DNA from: Portulaca oleracea
Lineage: Eukaryota; Streptophyta; Magnoliopsida; Caryophyllales; Portulacaceae
NCBI GenBank assembly: GCA_029582165.1
Contig: CM055870.1
Location: 46,394,513-46,458,512 of the forward strand
DNA length: 64,000 bases
Direction of reading: 5' to 3'
Below are positions 47,325 to 59,195 of this stretch, one piece after another. A program made the position numbers and the translations under genes. The notes beneath the pieces are model-generated. The model was not told the origin of the DNA. It ran no database searches and worked only from the letters and a program-made list of their open reading frames with translations. Position 1 is the first letter of the stretch. The number at the start of each line of letters is the position of its first letter.

Positions 47325-49400
47325 GTTATTAGTAATTATATAAATGATAAATCTAATAAATGATAAATACATTACTTAGAGATACTAATGGTAATATATA
47401 CTATTCAACAAAAATAGAAATTAATAAATAAATATAATAAATGATACCAACCTTAAGAAGTATGAAATTGCTATATATAATCAATTTTAATTACTATCAA
47501 ATCCATATTTCATATTATTTTTCAAATTAAATATAATTAAATTCTTTCTCTTTTACTTTTCATTTTCCAAAAAAAATAAAATATGCTCATAATTAGTCAT
47601 ATTTTAATGGCCTTATTGGATTTTCACAAACATGATTATATATTTTGAAAACAATAGTTAGTCTCTCTTTGTAATAAAATGTAACGCAATTTTGTTTCTG
47701 CTGATGTTGTGATATAGGTTAACATTTTAGAATTAATGATTATTACTTAATTTGTGATTATTAGTTAATTATTACTAGAAACTAACTTTTTGTTATTTTC
47801 CTAACCTTTTTATATAATTATTTAATTAAAAAATACTTCATATTTATTTAATAAAAAGAAGTTTTCCATGATATTATGTTTACCAGATATATACATCATT
47901 TATAGTATCTTAACCATTAATTCCAATGTTTAAGATTCTGTGTTTTTTTGGATGCTATTTAGAAATATTTGGAAGAGATTACAGAGATACTTACATATAT
48001 TTAAATCGACTAATAAAAGATTTAATATTGTTGTGTATTACATATAATTAAGGCGAAGTTATAACACATGTTTATTGATTCTATTTTCATGTTCGCAATT
48101 CGTAATTATATATTGTATATCATTAATTACTAACCAATGACAATACAATATTATAATTAAATAAAATGCAAATTGGATTCTAGTAACCCCTACTTTTGAT
48201 AATTAGAAGATAATAATACCTATTTTTGTTTTGTACGCCAATGGTCCCAAGAAAAATTACAATTGTATTTTTTTGGACCAACAACTAGTGCATGCCCTAA
48301 ATATCGTGGACTTTTACTTGCATTTGCTCCAAAACTTAGCACACTACTTCCACACAATTTTTAGTGAATTTACAACGTTACTTCAAATAAAATTTCAATT
48401 TTTTCTAATTTTATGATTTTTCTAATTTTATACCTTCAAAAAAATCATAATAATTGATCGGATTCTCAAAAAAAAAAATCTTTTAAAAGCTGCACTTCAT
48501 AACCTTTCTGGGCAGGAATGGGAAAGTTAGAAAAATATGGAGGTAGATTTGATATTGGAAAGATACAATATTTTTTTGGAAATCGCCAACGTACAAAAAA
48601 AAAAGAATTATTATTGTTCAATCGCCAAAAGTAACAATTATTAGAATCAAATTTTCCTTAAAAAAATGGTAATGAAAATGTAAACATAGCCGAAAAAACA
48701 CCAGATAATTACAAACCCAAAAATTAAGGATACCTCAAAATGAATTTTAAAAAGTTGAGATAGCGAAAAATAGTTTCCCTAAGTACTGATGTACCTTCGA
48801 ATAATTTTTTGAATATTATATCAAAGGATTGGGAGTTTAATATATATAAAAAACTGAAAAGGATTGATGCTCAATGCATATCAAACACCTGGCATATTGC
48901 TGCCTATCTGTACCACTAAAAAAGTCATTATCTTTCTACGTCTGAGCTAGCATGCAACATGCATGATAAGTAGAATTATTGGATTAATTGTCCACCTGGC
49001 TTCAGTCAGCTTAATGAAAATCTCATCCACATCAGCTCCCAAACCACCCAATTTGCATATTTTCAGACCCTGAATTTGAGCAGTCAGATTTTGTCTTAAA
49101 AATAAAGTTTTTGAGGTTCATATAGGGATGACAACGTGGCGAGTCGGCGACGGGGCATATACTCACTGCGCCCGTCCCGCGCCCCGCTCCCCGCCCTCGT
49201 CCCCGTCACCATTCCCGCGGCAGTCGGGGAAATTGCCCCCACCCCTATTCCCGCAGGCTCTCCGCTCCCAATGAGGATTTAAATGATTGCAATATTTTTT
49301 TCCTAGCCTGCTTTTACGATTGTTCCAATAATATATAACTTATTTTTTGGATGTAAATCAACCTATTTTCAATATATTCTTACCTATTTAAAAAATAAAG
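47325..49400. other. AT-rich intergenic DNA, GC-rich block near 49.2 kb
   Basis: No gene seen. A GC-rich stretch at about 49120-49270 begins TAGGGATGACAACGTGGCG and is made of CCCCG/CCCGT words, like a common plant dispersed repeat. The rest is low-complexity AT-rich. Confidence 0.45.
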
Positions 49401-50780
49401 GGAAATTGGAATCTAATAAACTAACCTTTGGAGGTGCTTTGATCTAACGAACCAACCTTGAACATTAATATTGAACGAACCAACCTTGTCATGTTGATCA
49501 TTTTTTCAGTGAACCGTCACCGAGTCCAACTGGTCGGAGTGTGACGTGGCGGTGGCGGAAGCTTACATGGAGTGTGTTTTTGAAAAAGAAAAGGAAAAAG
49601 CAATTGGGCATGTGTTTTGCTGAGTAGGATTGAATAATCCAAATTTTTCACTTTTTTTAAAATTCCACCTCAACCTCTCTCTCTCTCTCTCTCTCTCCCT
49701 CTCTCTCTCTCTCCTCCCTCTTCCCAACACCAGCCCGACCCCCCTCTCTCTCTTCCTCTCTCCTCCCTCTTCCCAGCACCACCCCGACCCCGACCCCTAC
49801 CATACACCACCCTCCTCCTCTCTTCTCACCTCTTCCTCCCTTCTCCCCTCCATTTTCGACCACCACCGAGCCACCGCTGCACCACCATCACCACCGACAC
49901 CTCGTCGCCCCACGACGCACCGCACCCCTCCCCCTCTGCCCTGTTTTTTTCTTTTTCGTTCCCTTGTTTCCAGCCACCTCACCCGACGCCCACAACCACC
50001 GAGCACCACCCTCTCTTCCACCTTCCTCCTCCCTCCCCTCCATTTTCGACCCCAGCAGATAGCTGTCAGCACCCCCTCGCCGTCCCCGACGCATCACAAT
50101 ACGACCCCCGTCCCTCCCTCTGTTTTTCTTTCTACCCCAAATAGCAGCACCACCGCGCCACCACTACGGCGGTGACAGCAACGACCTCTTCAGAGGCGAA
50201 GATGGAGGCAGCGGTGAAGGTGAGGGTGGTGGTACGCCAGGGTTGAATGGCAGAGAGAGAGAGGGTGATAGAGAGAGAAAGTAAGAGGAGGGAGGTTGGG
50301 GGGTTGTGTTTGTGTGTGAGAGAGAGAAGGGGGATTGAAGTGGAGCTTGTGGCGGTGGAGATTGCGGCAGTGCAGGTGGTGGTGGCAGTGGTGAGGAAGG
50401 GTGATGGTGGTTAAGAGAGAGAGTGAGAGGTTGGAGGTGGGGGAGATGGGTCGGGGGGCTGGGGGTGTTTGAGAGAGAGAGAGAGAGAGAGAGAGAGGAG
50501 GGGGTTGTGGTGAAATTTAAAAAAAAAAGGAAAAGTTGGATTATTCAATCCAACTCAGCAAAAAAGTTGTCCAATTTTTATTTTATATTTGTTTTTTTAC
50601 CTAAAACACCCTCCACATAAGCAAGCACTGTCGCCACGTCACATCTCCGACGAGTTGGACTCGGTGGCGGTTCGCTGGAAAAATCAACATGACAAGGTTG
50701 GTTCGTTTAATATTAATGTTCAAGGTTGGTTCATTAGAGCAAAGCACCCTCAAAGTTTGGTTTATTAAATTCCAATTTCC
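49401..50780. mobile_element. Foldback element with about 290-bp arms
   Basis: Ends GGAAATTGGAAT and ATTCCAATTTCC are inverse. The arms 49401 to about 49690 and about 50490 to 50780 stay similar throughout, including ACCGAGTCCAAC, GTGACGTGGCG and ATTGAATAATCCAA blocks, then (TC)n and (GA)n tracts respectively. The interior is C/T- then G-rich and gives long low-complexity ORFs (49630-50175 and others) without domains. A 9-bp duplication is not clear. Long arms fit a Mutator-like non-autonomous element, by inference. Confidence 0.82.
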
Positions 50781-51311
50781 AACAAATAAAACATTATAGA
50801 AACTGAAAAATTGAGCTTAGTTCAAGATAATACCTTCGGCCCATATGACAAATTTAGGCGAATCAGAGTAGACTGGTTTCAGGCGAAACGCGGATTTTGG
50901 CGAATTTAAGGACTGGGCCTAGACAGATTCTCGCGGGTTTTGGCATTTTGGGTCTGGACAGATTCTCGCGGATTTTTGCATTTTTTTGGCCTGGAAAGAT
51001 TCTCGCGGATTTCATTCCCCAGCCCATAGGAAATTCTGGCGGATTCCAGTTTTAATCCAGATGAGATTGGCGGGATTTTGGTCTCCAGTTAGCTGGGAGT
51101 TGGCTTAGTCAAATGAACTGCTATTCCCCACTATTTCCACTATGGAGAACCTCGCTGATTTCCTGGAATGAGGGGGAGGTAACTGCTGCAGATAACTCTC
51201 AGATATGTTGTCTATAAATTAGAGGTTTTGGCGGATTTTTCAGGGGGGAGGAGAGTCTTGTATAGGTGCATTTACTAGGCATAATAAAAAAGTGAGAAAA
51301 CGCAAAATATT
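50781..51311 (+). repeat. Left part of Tat/Ogre-like 5' LTR
   Basis: Contains repeated GATTCTCGCGGATTT words matching those at 60190-60865, so it is the same LTR, split by the SIRE-type element with its ATATT duplication. The exact LTR start is not resolved. Confidence 0.6.
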
Positions 51312-52292
51312 TGAAAGACCCCTAGAGGGGGGGTGAATAGGGTTATTGAATTTTTCTGCACAAATCACAACTTGATAAGGACGTTAGGTTCTCAGTCTAA
51401 AAAAACTGAGAACTTCCTTCACACAGAATAGAATTAGAATGAATAAAGGAAAAATAATATATAACTGAATAACCTCCTTTATTGCACTGATCAGAGAGAT
51501 AACCTAAGGTAAAGGACCTTAGGTATTACAACGGACCAAGCGCCTTGCAATGGACGCTTCTTATTGTCTGGAAAGGCCTTCAGCGGTGAGCGTTTATCGC
51601 TTTCTGATGAATGACCTTTGCGGTGATCGAATTTGAAATCCCAAGGGTGAATGTCCTTAGGGATTCAGACAAGCCCAGAAAACTTCGAACAGTTTCTGGG
51701 TAACTTACACAAATTCTCAGAATTCTTCACTCACCAAATTCGATTTGGTGTTTACACATATAGAGTCCTAATTCCGTCTAGGATTCACACACGAAAGCCT
51801 AACACAGCTCTAAATCCGTTAAGAGTTTGATAGCACTCTCAATATGAACACTCGAACACCTCACTCAACTCAAGAACACACTCTTGGTTGAACTCTCGAT
51901 TTCTTCCTTGGAATCGAATGCCTTTGTTTTTCTTGAATGCTTCTATTTATGCTGCGCTTTGTATCCGTTGGAGAAGATTCAGTTCCTTGCTCCACTTTCT
52001 CTTCATAGCGTGGACAAGATTTTCTTTCCCTTTTTCGATGCGATCTTCCAGATTTCTTCCAATCTTCATCTTCGATTTTGCCTGCACAGTGATTAAGGGA
52101 AGTTAGTTCGATTCACATAGTAAGAAGGGGAAGGAGGGATTCTTGCCTAATTTGAGAACTTCCCTGAGTGAGTGTCGTCTTTTGTCTTTCACTTCAAAAC
52201 TCAGTAAGCAGTGCCAATGTCCTTCACTTCAGTTGACGTAGATGTCCTTGATGTGCGTTGGGCGAATGTCCTTTGCTAACAGGGGTTCTTCA
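51312..52292 (-). repeat. 3' LTR of SIRE-type element
   Basis: 981 bp, plus-strand ends TGAAAGACCCC and GGGTTCTTCA. About ten scattered single differences from its partner, plus one dense patch at 51571-51640. Confidence 0.92.
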
Positions 52293-52306
52293 ATCTCCCC
52301 CTTTTT
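52293..52306 (-). other. Polypurine tract of SIRE-type element
   Basis: AAAAAGGGGGAGAT on the minus strand, touching the LTR. Confidence 0.9.
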
Positions 52307-52480
52307 GAGTGAAAGACAAAACTAGATACAAGCAGATACAAGCATAGTATGTGCAGCATATATTCAATGCAACCAGATCATTTATACAGGGATATACCAA
52401 AATAGCAAGAGAGAGTTTAATGTTTACAGCCCTGTAGAAAAAAACAGAAAAACATACTATGCTATACTACGCATAGATCA

Positions 52481-52496
52481 TCTCCCCCTTTTTGGC
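52481..52496 (-). other. Second polypurine-like tract
   Basis: AAAAAGGGGGAGATGA on the minus strand, about 190 bp from the first tract, near-identical to it. Confidence 0.75.
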
Positions 52497-52603
52497 TTTC
52501 AAGCAAAAAGGAAACAGGAGGAATGTTTGGCAAAAAAAAAAAAAAATTTAAAATAGAGAAGGAGGAGCACAGTGGTTAGGACTGGGGTTCTGTGGGGGTG
52601 TTG

Positions 52604-53770
52604 TCAGGGGCGATGGTTGGGGAGCTCGGAGTGGGGGTGCTTGAGTACGATCTGCGTACTCACTGGAGCAACATCCTTCAGAGTGGAGATGGCAGCGGTG
52701 ATGTCATTGCGTGCCTCTCGAAGGGCCTTGACCTCATGTTGTAGATGGCACACCTCTTGATGAAGGACCTCTATGGCAGAGTTGATGCTGGCAAGATGAT
52801 TTTGGAGGGCGTCAGAGGCATCTTTTGCTGCAGCAGCAGAGTTCGAGGCTTCTTCAGCTTTGATCTCATCCAAATGAAGCCATAGGCCATTTGGTTGCTG
52901 CTGGTATCCAAGGGTAATGAGGAGAGAGGGGCCAATTGTGGGTAAGTTGAGGGTGGACTTGTCAGCAGTGTCAAGGGGAACATGACACTGGCGAAAGATC
53001 TTGGTGAGCAAGTTCCCATAGGGCAGGGGGCCGGAAGGAGATGCGGCTGCTTTTAGAAAATGTTGAACGACTTCCACCAATGTCGACGACGATTATTGTT
53101 GAGGGCGTTCAGGATAAAGATAGCACAGGCTTCATTGATGGTTTCCTTGTTTGTACCCCGGGGAAGGATTGTCCGAACTAGGGTGTAATAGAGGAAACGG
53201 GCTTCAGACTTTAGACCAGTGTACTGGGTGTTTTTCAGTTCAGTGGGTCGAGCAAATTGCCGGCGTAGTTCTTGTTTTGGGTCTGAAGGAGTGGGTAAAG
53301 GTGGTTTGGTTGGGCTGGGTTGAATGTGAAGAAGACGCTCAATGAGGGTTGGTGTCGTGAAATTTCAACCCGGAGACAAGGGATTTTACAGATAGACGTT
53401 TAGTGTCTGGGATGAGGTTTGCAAAGAATTCAACAATGAGGGATGGATAGATTACCGGTTCACAGTCGAAGAAGGTGTCGCAGCCAAGGTCCTTCAGGGT
53501 TGAGAATGAAGGAAAGATGGTGAGGAGAGAGTCGGTGTCGACATTCTCACAGTATAGTATTTGTCGGTTGGCGATGGCTTGAACCCGTTGCTCGTGGGTG
53601 ATGGCATTGAGAGGTTATGGTTGTGATTGCAGGGTAAGGGCAGTGGATGAGGATGAGCGAGATTGAGTGGATTCGGGAGGATTTGGGGACGACTTGCGAG
53701 GGCGAAGTCGTTTGGCCACCCCTGTAGAGGGGGATGGGGCTGTGTTCTTAAGGGCTGGACGTTTTTTCAT
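52604..53770 (-). pseudogene. Extra 3' ORF of SIRE-type element, broken
   Basis: From MKKRPALKN at 53770. A basic, Ser/Pro-rich N-terminus precedes a domain like the 'putative plant transposon protein' family (FPSFSTLKDLGCDTFFDCEPVIYPSLIVEFFANL), then LPYGNLLTKIFRQCHVPLD and a probable coiled coil (SINSAIEVLHQEVCHLQHEVKALREARNDI). Stops and shifts occur near 53615, 53350 and 53100-53230. In SIRE elements the ORF here is often called env-like; I see no clear signal peptide or transmembrane segment in what remains. Confidence 0.65.
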
Positions 53771-54294
53771 GGCTGGAAGGAGAGAGAGAGAGTGGATGGA
53801 TGGTGGGGTAGAGGACTGAAGAGATGGAGACAGGAGGGATGGTGACAGGAGGGAAGAGTAAAAAGAGGGGGTTAAATAGAAAAAGAGGGGCGGTTAGGTT
53901 TGGAAGGGAGGGCAGTAAATAAGGAAGGGGATAAGGGTAGAGGATTAACTAGGGAAGGTAAAGGTGGCGGTTGAAGAGGGGAGTTATGATGATTGGATGT
54001 TTTTGGGAAAGTGGAAAAGGGGAATTGATTTGATGAGATTTTGTGAAAAACCGTGGGATTTATTTTGGAAAGTGACGTGAGAAGGAGAAAGGTTTTCTTT
54101 TTGAAAAAGATTTGAGTTAAGCAGGGCAGTTATCGAGAAACTGTCTGCCGAACGTCATTGCCAGTTTTAATTTTCGTGATGAAGGTGAGACTCGAGGGGT
54201 CTAGTGACAAGATTGTCAAGGACCTTGATGAGTCTGCAGAGATAAGAACATACCTGGGAGTGGAGGACCTTAGCTCCCCCTGAGTAGAGGAATA

Positions 54295-57200
54295 CTAGCT
54301 CCCCCTCAACTGGTCATCAAGTTGCAGCATGCCAAGTTCCTGTCTATTGATGATGAATTGTTCAGTGGGAAGGGCCTTGGTGAAGATGTCTGCCAGTTGT
54401 TGATGAGTGGGGACGAAGTCCAGTGTGATATGGCCTTTGTCAACGTGATCTCTGATGAAATGATGTCGTACTTCAATGTGTTTGGTACGAGAGTGCTGAA
54501 TTGGATTTTTGGTAATTTGAATGGCACTCTGATTATCACACTTGATGGGGATTTTTGAGAGGGTTATCCCAAGGTCCTTTATATGCTGTTGGATCCATAA
54601 AATTTGAGCACAGCAAGCCCCGGCTGCTATGTATTCCGCTTCTGCAGTCGAAAGGGCAACGACATTCTGTTTCTTGGACTGCCAGGAGATTAAGGAGAAC
54701 CCAAGCATTTGGCATCCTCCAGAGGTGCTCTTTCTATTAGTCTTTGATCCAGCAAAGTCAGCATCTGTGTATCTAATGAGGTTTAGCGTGTTGTTTCTGG
54801 GATACCATAGACCAAGGTCCTTGGTGCCTGCAAGATACCTTAAAATCCTTTTGACAGCAATCAAGTGAGATTGTTTGGGAACACTTTGAAAGCGGGCACA
54901 TAGGCACACACTAAACATAATATCTGGACGACTTGCAGTTAGGTAAAGTAGAGATCCTATCATACCTCTATATTGCTTATCAGGAACGTCCTTACCTTAT
55001 AGATCCTGATCAAGTTTTAGTGTGGAGGACATTGGGGTGCTGCAGTGTTTAGCATTCTCTAATCCATATTTCTTCAGAAGCTCTTTGACATACTTACTTT
55101 GGTTGAGAAAGATGCCGTCATTGCTTTGTTTGATTTGCAATCCAAGGAAGAAGCTTAGCTCTCCCACGAGACTCATCTCAAACTCTTTGCTCATTAGGTT
55201 AGAGAATTCCTTCACTAGATATTCATTAGTAGCACCAAATATAATGTCATCTACATAAACTTGAATTATAGTAGAGTCCTGACCTGAGGTTTTGATGAAG
55301 AGAGTCTTGTCTATGAGACCTCTTGTGAATCCATTTCTGAGAAGAAACGAACTTAGCCTCTCATACCAAGCTCTGGGAGCTTGTTTCAAGCCATAAAGGG
55401 CCTTCTGAAGTCTGTAAACATGAGTGTCTGAATTTTGTTCAAATCCAGGAGGTTTGTTCCACATAGACTTCTTCCTTTAGGTAACCATTTAGGAAGGCAC
55501 TTTTGACATCCATCTGATATAGCTTCATGTGACTTGATGCAGCATAGGCAAGTAGTATTCGAATGACCTCAAGTCTTGCAACAGGTGCAAAGGTTTCTTC
55601 ATAGTCAATGCCTTCTTCTTGGTTGTACCCTTTGGCAACTAGTCTTGCCTTGTTTCTTGTGACTGTGCCATGTTCATCTAACTTGTTACGGTAGACCCAC
55701 TTTACACCAATGACTGGATGATGTATGGGTCTTAGAACAAGTTCCCATACTTTGTTGTGCTCGAATTGATTCAATTCTTCTTGCATAGCTAGGATCCAGT
55801 TGCTATCCTTTAGAGCTTCTTTAGGTCCTTTAGGTTCAATCTGAGACACAAACGCGTGAAAGGCACAAAAGTTTCTAAGAGAGGATCGAGTTTTAATACC
55901 TGTCTCCAGACAAGAAAGGAGGTTGTCGGCTGGATGAGCAGGTTTGAATCTGAAGGTCCTTGTTGACTCCTCGATGTTTTGTTGCGCGTTATCAATCATT
56001 TGAGGAGTTTCTGTCAGTGAAGGTCCTTGTCCATCATTGGAGGAAGATTCTGGTTCAGTGCTTGAGGAGGAACCTTGTTCTGTATCATGCGAAGGTCCTT
56101 GGGTCTCAGATTCCTCATCTTCTGAAGTTGATTGTAAGGTGTCTCCTGGATGAGGTTCTTCATTTTGTTGGTGAGGACCTTGCTGAAATTCACGAGGAGA
56201 ATCCTCGTCATCATCCTCTTGAAGAATCTGAAATTTGATGGAGGACCTCTCTGATGGAGTGGTGGAGATTTCATCGAAGATGACATGGATTGATTCTTCC
56301 ACCTTTCTGGATGCTTTAATGTAGATTCGATAGGCTTTGCTGGTTAATGAATAACCAACCAAGATACCTTCTTCACTTCTAGGTTCAAATTTGCTTAAGG
56401 CCTTCTTGCCATTATAGTGAACGAAGCATTTGCATCCAATGGCCTTGAGATGAGCCACATTTGGTGTTTTACCTTTGAACAGCTCATAGGGTGTTTTCTT
56501 CATGAAGGATCTTATGGTACATCCGTTGAGAATATAATTTGAAGCATTTATAATTTCAGCCCAAAGAAAGAGGGGTAGATTATTCTCACAGATGATTGTT
56601 CTGGCCATATTTTCCAGCGTGCGGTTCTTCCTTTCAACCACACCATTCTGCTGTGGTGTCCTTGGGGCAGAGAAATTATGTGTAACCCCTTCTTGATCAC
56701 AGAATTTTCCAAATTGATCTCGATTATCAAACTCTCTTCCATGATCTGTTCTTATAGACACCAGATTGAGTCCTGTAAGGACCTTGAGTTGCCTGTATAA
56801 TTTCTCAAATTCTGGGTAGGCTTCTGTCCTATCCTTCAAAAATAAAACCCAGGTAAATCTAGAATAATCATCAATAATAACTAGTATGTATGAACGTCCT
56901 CCTAGACTTTTGTATGGAATAGGTCCACAGAGGTCCATATGTAACAATTCTAGACATCTAGAGGTGGTTACTTGAGGTACAGGCTTGAAGGATGCCCTGG
57001 TCTGTTTTCCTCTAGTACATGCATCACATACCTTGTCACGAATGAAATTTTGAGGTGGTAGTCCTCTAACTAGGCCTAGATGTTTTAGCTTTTAAAGAGT
57101 TTTCATGTTCATATGTCCTAATCTACGATGCCATAACCAGGTTTTATCTGATGCAGCTCTAAGACAGGTAAGGTCCTTGGTCATATGCTCACTGAGGTCA

Positions 57201-57562
57201 ATAACATACACATTGTTCATACGATGACCTTTAAGGACTATTTCATGAGATTCCTTTTCTACGACACATGAGTTCTTATTGAACCAAACTTTATAACCTT
57301 TATCACAAAACTGAGAAATACTTAAAAGATTGTATTCTAAACCTTCTACATAATATACATCATTTATACAGTTGGTTGAATCCTTACCAACCTTGCCGAC
57401 ACCAAGGATCTTCCCTTGGCTTTTGTCTCCAAACGTTACCTTCCTACTTCTGATGCCTTTGAGTTCTCTAAATTTGGTTGGATCTCCAGTCATGTGTCTT
57501 GAGCATCCGCTGTCCAAATACCAGAGGTCGTTGTGAGCCCTGAGGCATACCTGCACTGAAGG
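54295..57562 (-). pseudogene. Copia pol (PR-INT-RT-RH), broken
   Basis: Protease WYLDSGCSRHMTG (about 57510). Zinc-binding pre-integrase region ending at WLWHRRLGHMNM, and a CDACTRGKQ segment. Integrase with DDE residues in [15 protein letters not shown] and [12 protein letters not shown] (55900-56950). RT from [14 protein letters not shown], with the YVDDIIFG catalytic box at about 55245. RNase H ALSTAEAEYIAAGACCAQILW (54295-54963). Lesions: stop 57092-57094, a one-base insertion at about 55459, stop 54997-54999. A frame change at about 57565 separates it from gag. These enzymes would copy and integrate the RNA in cytoplasmic particles; this copy cannot. Confidence 0.92.
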
Positions 57563-59135
57563 ACATTATACCTTTCTTTGGACCATGAGGTTTATGAAGG
57601 TTTTCTGAGGGAATTGGTCTGTTGGGTTGCTTCTTTGGAACCCACTTTGTCTTGGTTTTTCGGTTTGGTACAGGTGTGGGTTTGTGAGTAGGTAAGGTTT
57701 CAGTATCAGTTCTGGGTGAACTAGGTTTATCTGTAGAGGCTTTCTTCTCAGGTTTTATGGTCAAATGAACTTGGTCTATTTCTCGATTCAAGATGGAGTT
57801 TAGCTCTTTTCGGTTCTGTATTATTTCATTTCTCATGCTGACATTATCAGAGGTAAGGTTTTTGATTATCTCCAATTGGGTTTCTATGGTTTTGGAGTTT
57901 GTTTCAGCAATTCTAGTGAGATAGTGTACTTTGTCAGTAAGGGTTGCAATGTAGTCAAGCAGATTTAGTAATCTTGGTTTCAGATTGTGTGAAGGACATT
58001 TCAGAAAGAGATCTGTAAATACCTCATTACTGTCATTTATCCCTGTTTCATCTGCTTGTGTTTCTGTAACGTCCTTTGCCATGAGACAGAGGTTTGCAAT
58101 CTCCTCAGATTCACTTTCACTGCCTTCACTTTCGCTCCATGTGGCAACCATAGCTTTGCTGCCTGACCTTCTTCCTCTGAGGTCGCTTTGTTCCTTGACT
58201 TTCTTTACATAAGGACATTCTCTGACCAAGTGATCTGTAGCACCACAAGCAAAGCATTTGTATTCATTATCATCCTTGGTTAGTGTTTTACCTTTGGGTG
58301 AAGGTCGTTTGGATGATGACTCTCTTAGGTAACCACGGAATCTGGGATTTCTTCTGTATAGTCGTTTGAATCCTTTGGCTAGCACGGCCATGGTTTCTTC
58401 ATCCTCATCCTCTGATTCATCTTCTGGTTCCTTGGTGCTTTTGAGGGCAATGTCCTTGATCTGATTTCTTTCAGGCAGTCGTATCTCATAGGCAAGGAGT
58501 TTTCCTATCAGCTCTTCAAGCTTCAAGGTTTCCAGATTTTTGGCTTCTTCAATGGCAGTCACTTTGGAACCCCATTTGTGCTCAGGCAAGCATTGAAGGA
58601 TCTTGTTCATCTGCTCTTCATCTGTATATGTTTTCCCGAGAGATTTGAGATGGTTGATTATGGCACTGAATCTCTTGAACATAGATTCAATGGATTCATT
58701 TTCTTCCATCTTGAAGCCTTCATATTTTTGAACAAGCAAGTTGATCTTGGTCTTTTTTACTTGATTTGTTCCTTCGTAGGTGGTGACCAAGTAGTCCTAT
58801 ATCTGTTTAGCTGTATCAAAATTTGACACCCTTTCAAACTCGTTAGAATTAAGACTACAAATTAAAAGATAGTGAGCATGAGTATTCTTTTTCGCTTGCT
58901 CTTTTTCTTCCGCTGTATACTCAGATCTCAGCTTGTCACTTTCTGTTCCATCCTCGGCAGTCTTTCGAGGTGTAGGGTAATTTCCTTCCCTGACTATGTC
59001 CCAAATGTCCTCATCTTGATTTCTCAAGAAGATTTCCATTTGGCGCTTCCATAGTCGATAGTTATCACCTGTCAGCAAAGGTGATCTGTTCCATGAACGT
59101 CCTTGGCTTAAGTCACCCATGTTGTGATCTCCCAT
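57468..59135 (-). pseudogene. Copia gag of SIRE-type element, one nonsense codon
   Basis: Starts MGDHNMGDLSQGRS at 59135, about 50 bp from the primer site. Gag core LLTGDNYRLWKRQMEIFL and YEGFKMEENESIESMFKRF; zinc knuckle CFACGATDHLVREC (about 58220-58260); a long Ser/Glu-rich and basic C-terminal region. A stop at 58797-58799 follows AKQI, where the family normally has a tryptophan. The reading otherwise runs to 57468 and overlaps the protease frame. Confidence 0.9.
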
Positions 59136-59181
59136 GATCTTTGCCACAGAGCGGTTAGTCTCTGACCTTTTTGTGGACCAG

Positions 59182-59193
59182 GCTCTGATACCA
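59182..59193 (-). other. Primer binding site, initiator tRNA-Met
   Basis: Minus-strand TGGTATCAGAGC, two bases from the 5' LTR. Confidence 0.93.
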
Positions 59194-59195
59194 AT

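Noticed and set aside
49630..50175. 181-codon Ser/Pro/Thr-rich ORF
   Set aside because: Reads through (TC)n and C-rich low-complexity DNA inside the foldback element; no domain, no start context.
51884..52106. 70-72 codon ORFs repeated at 59771-59993
   Set aside because: LTR shadows in the two LTRs of the SIRE-type element, antisense to it.
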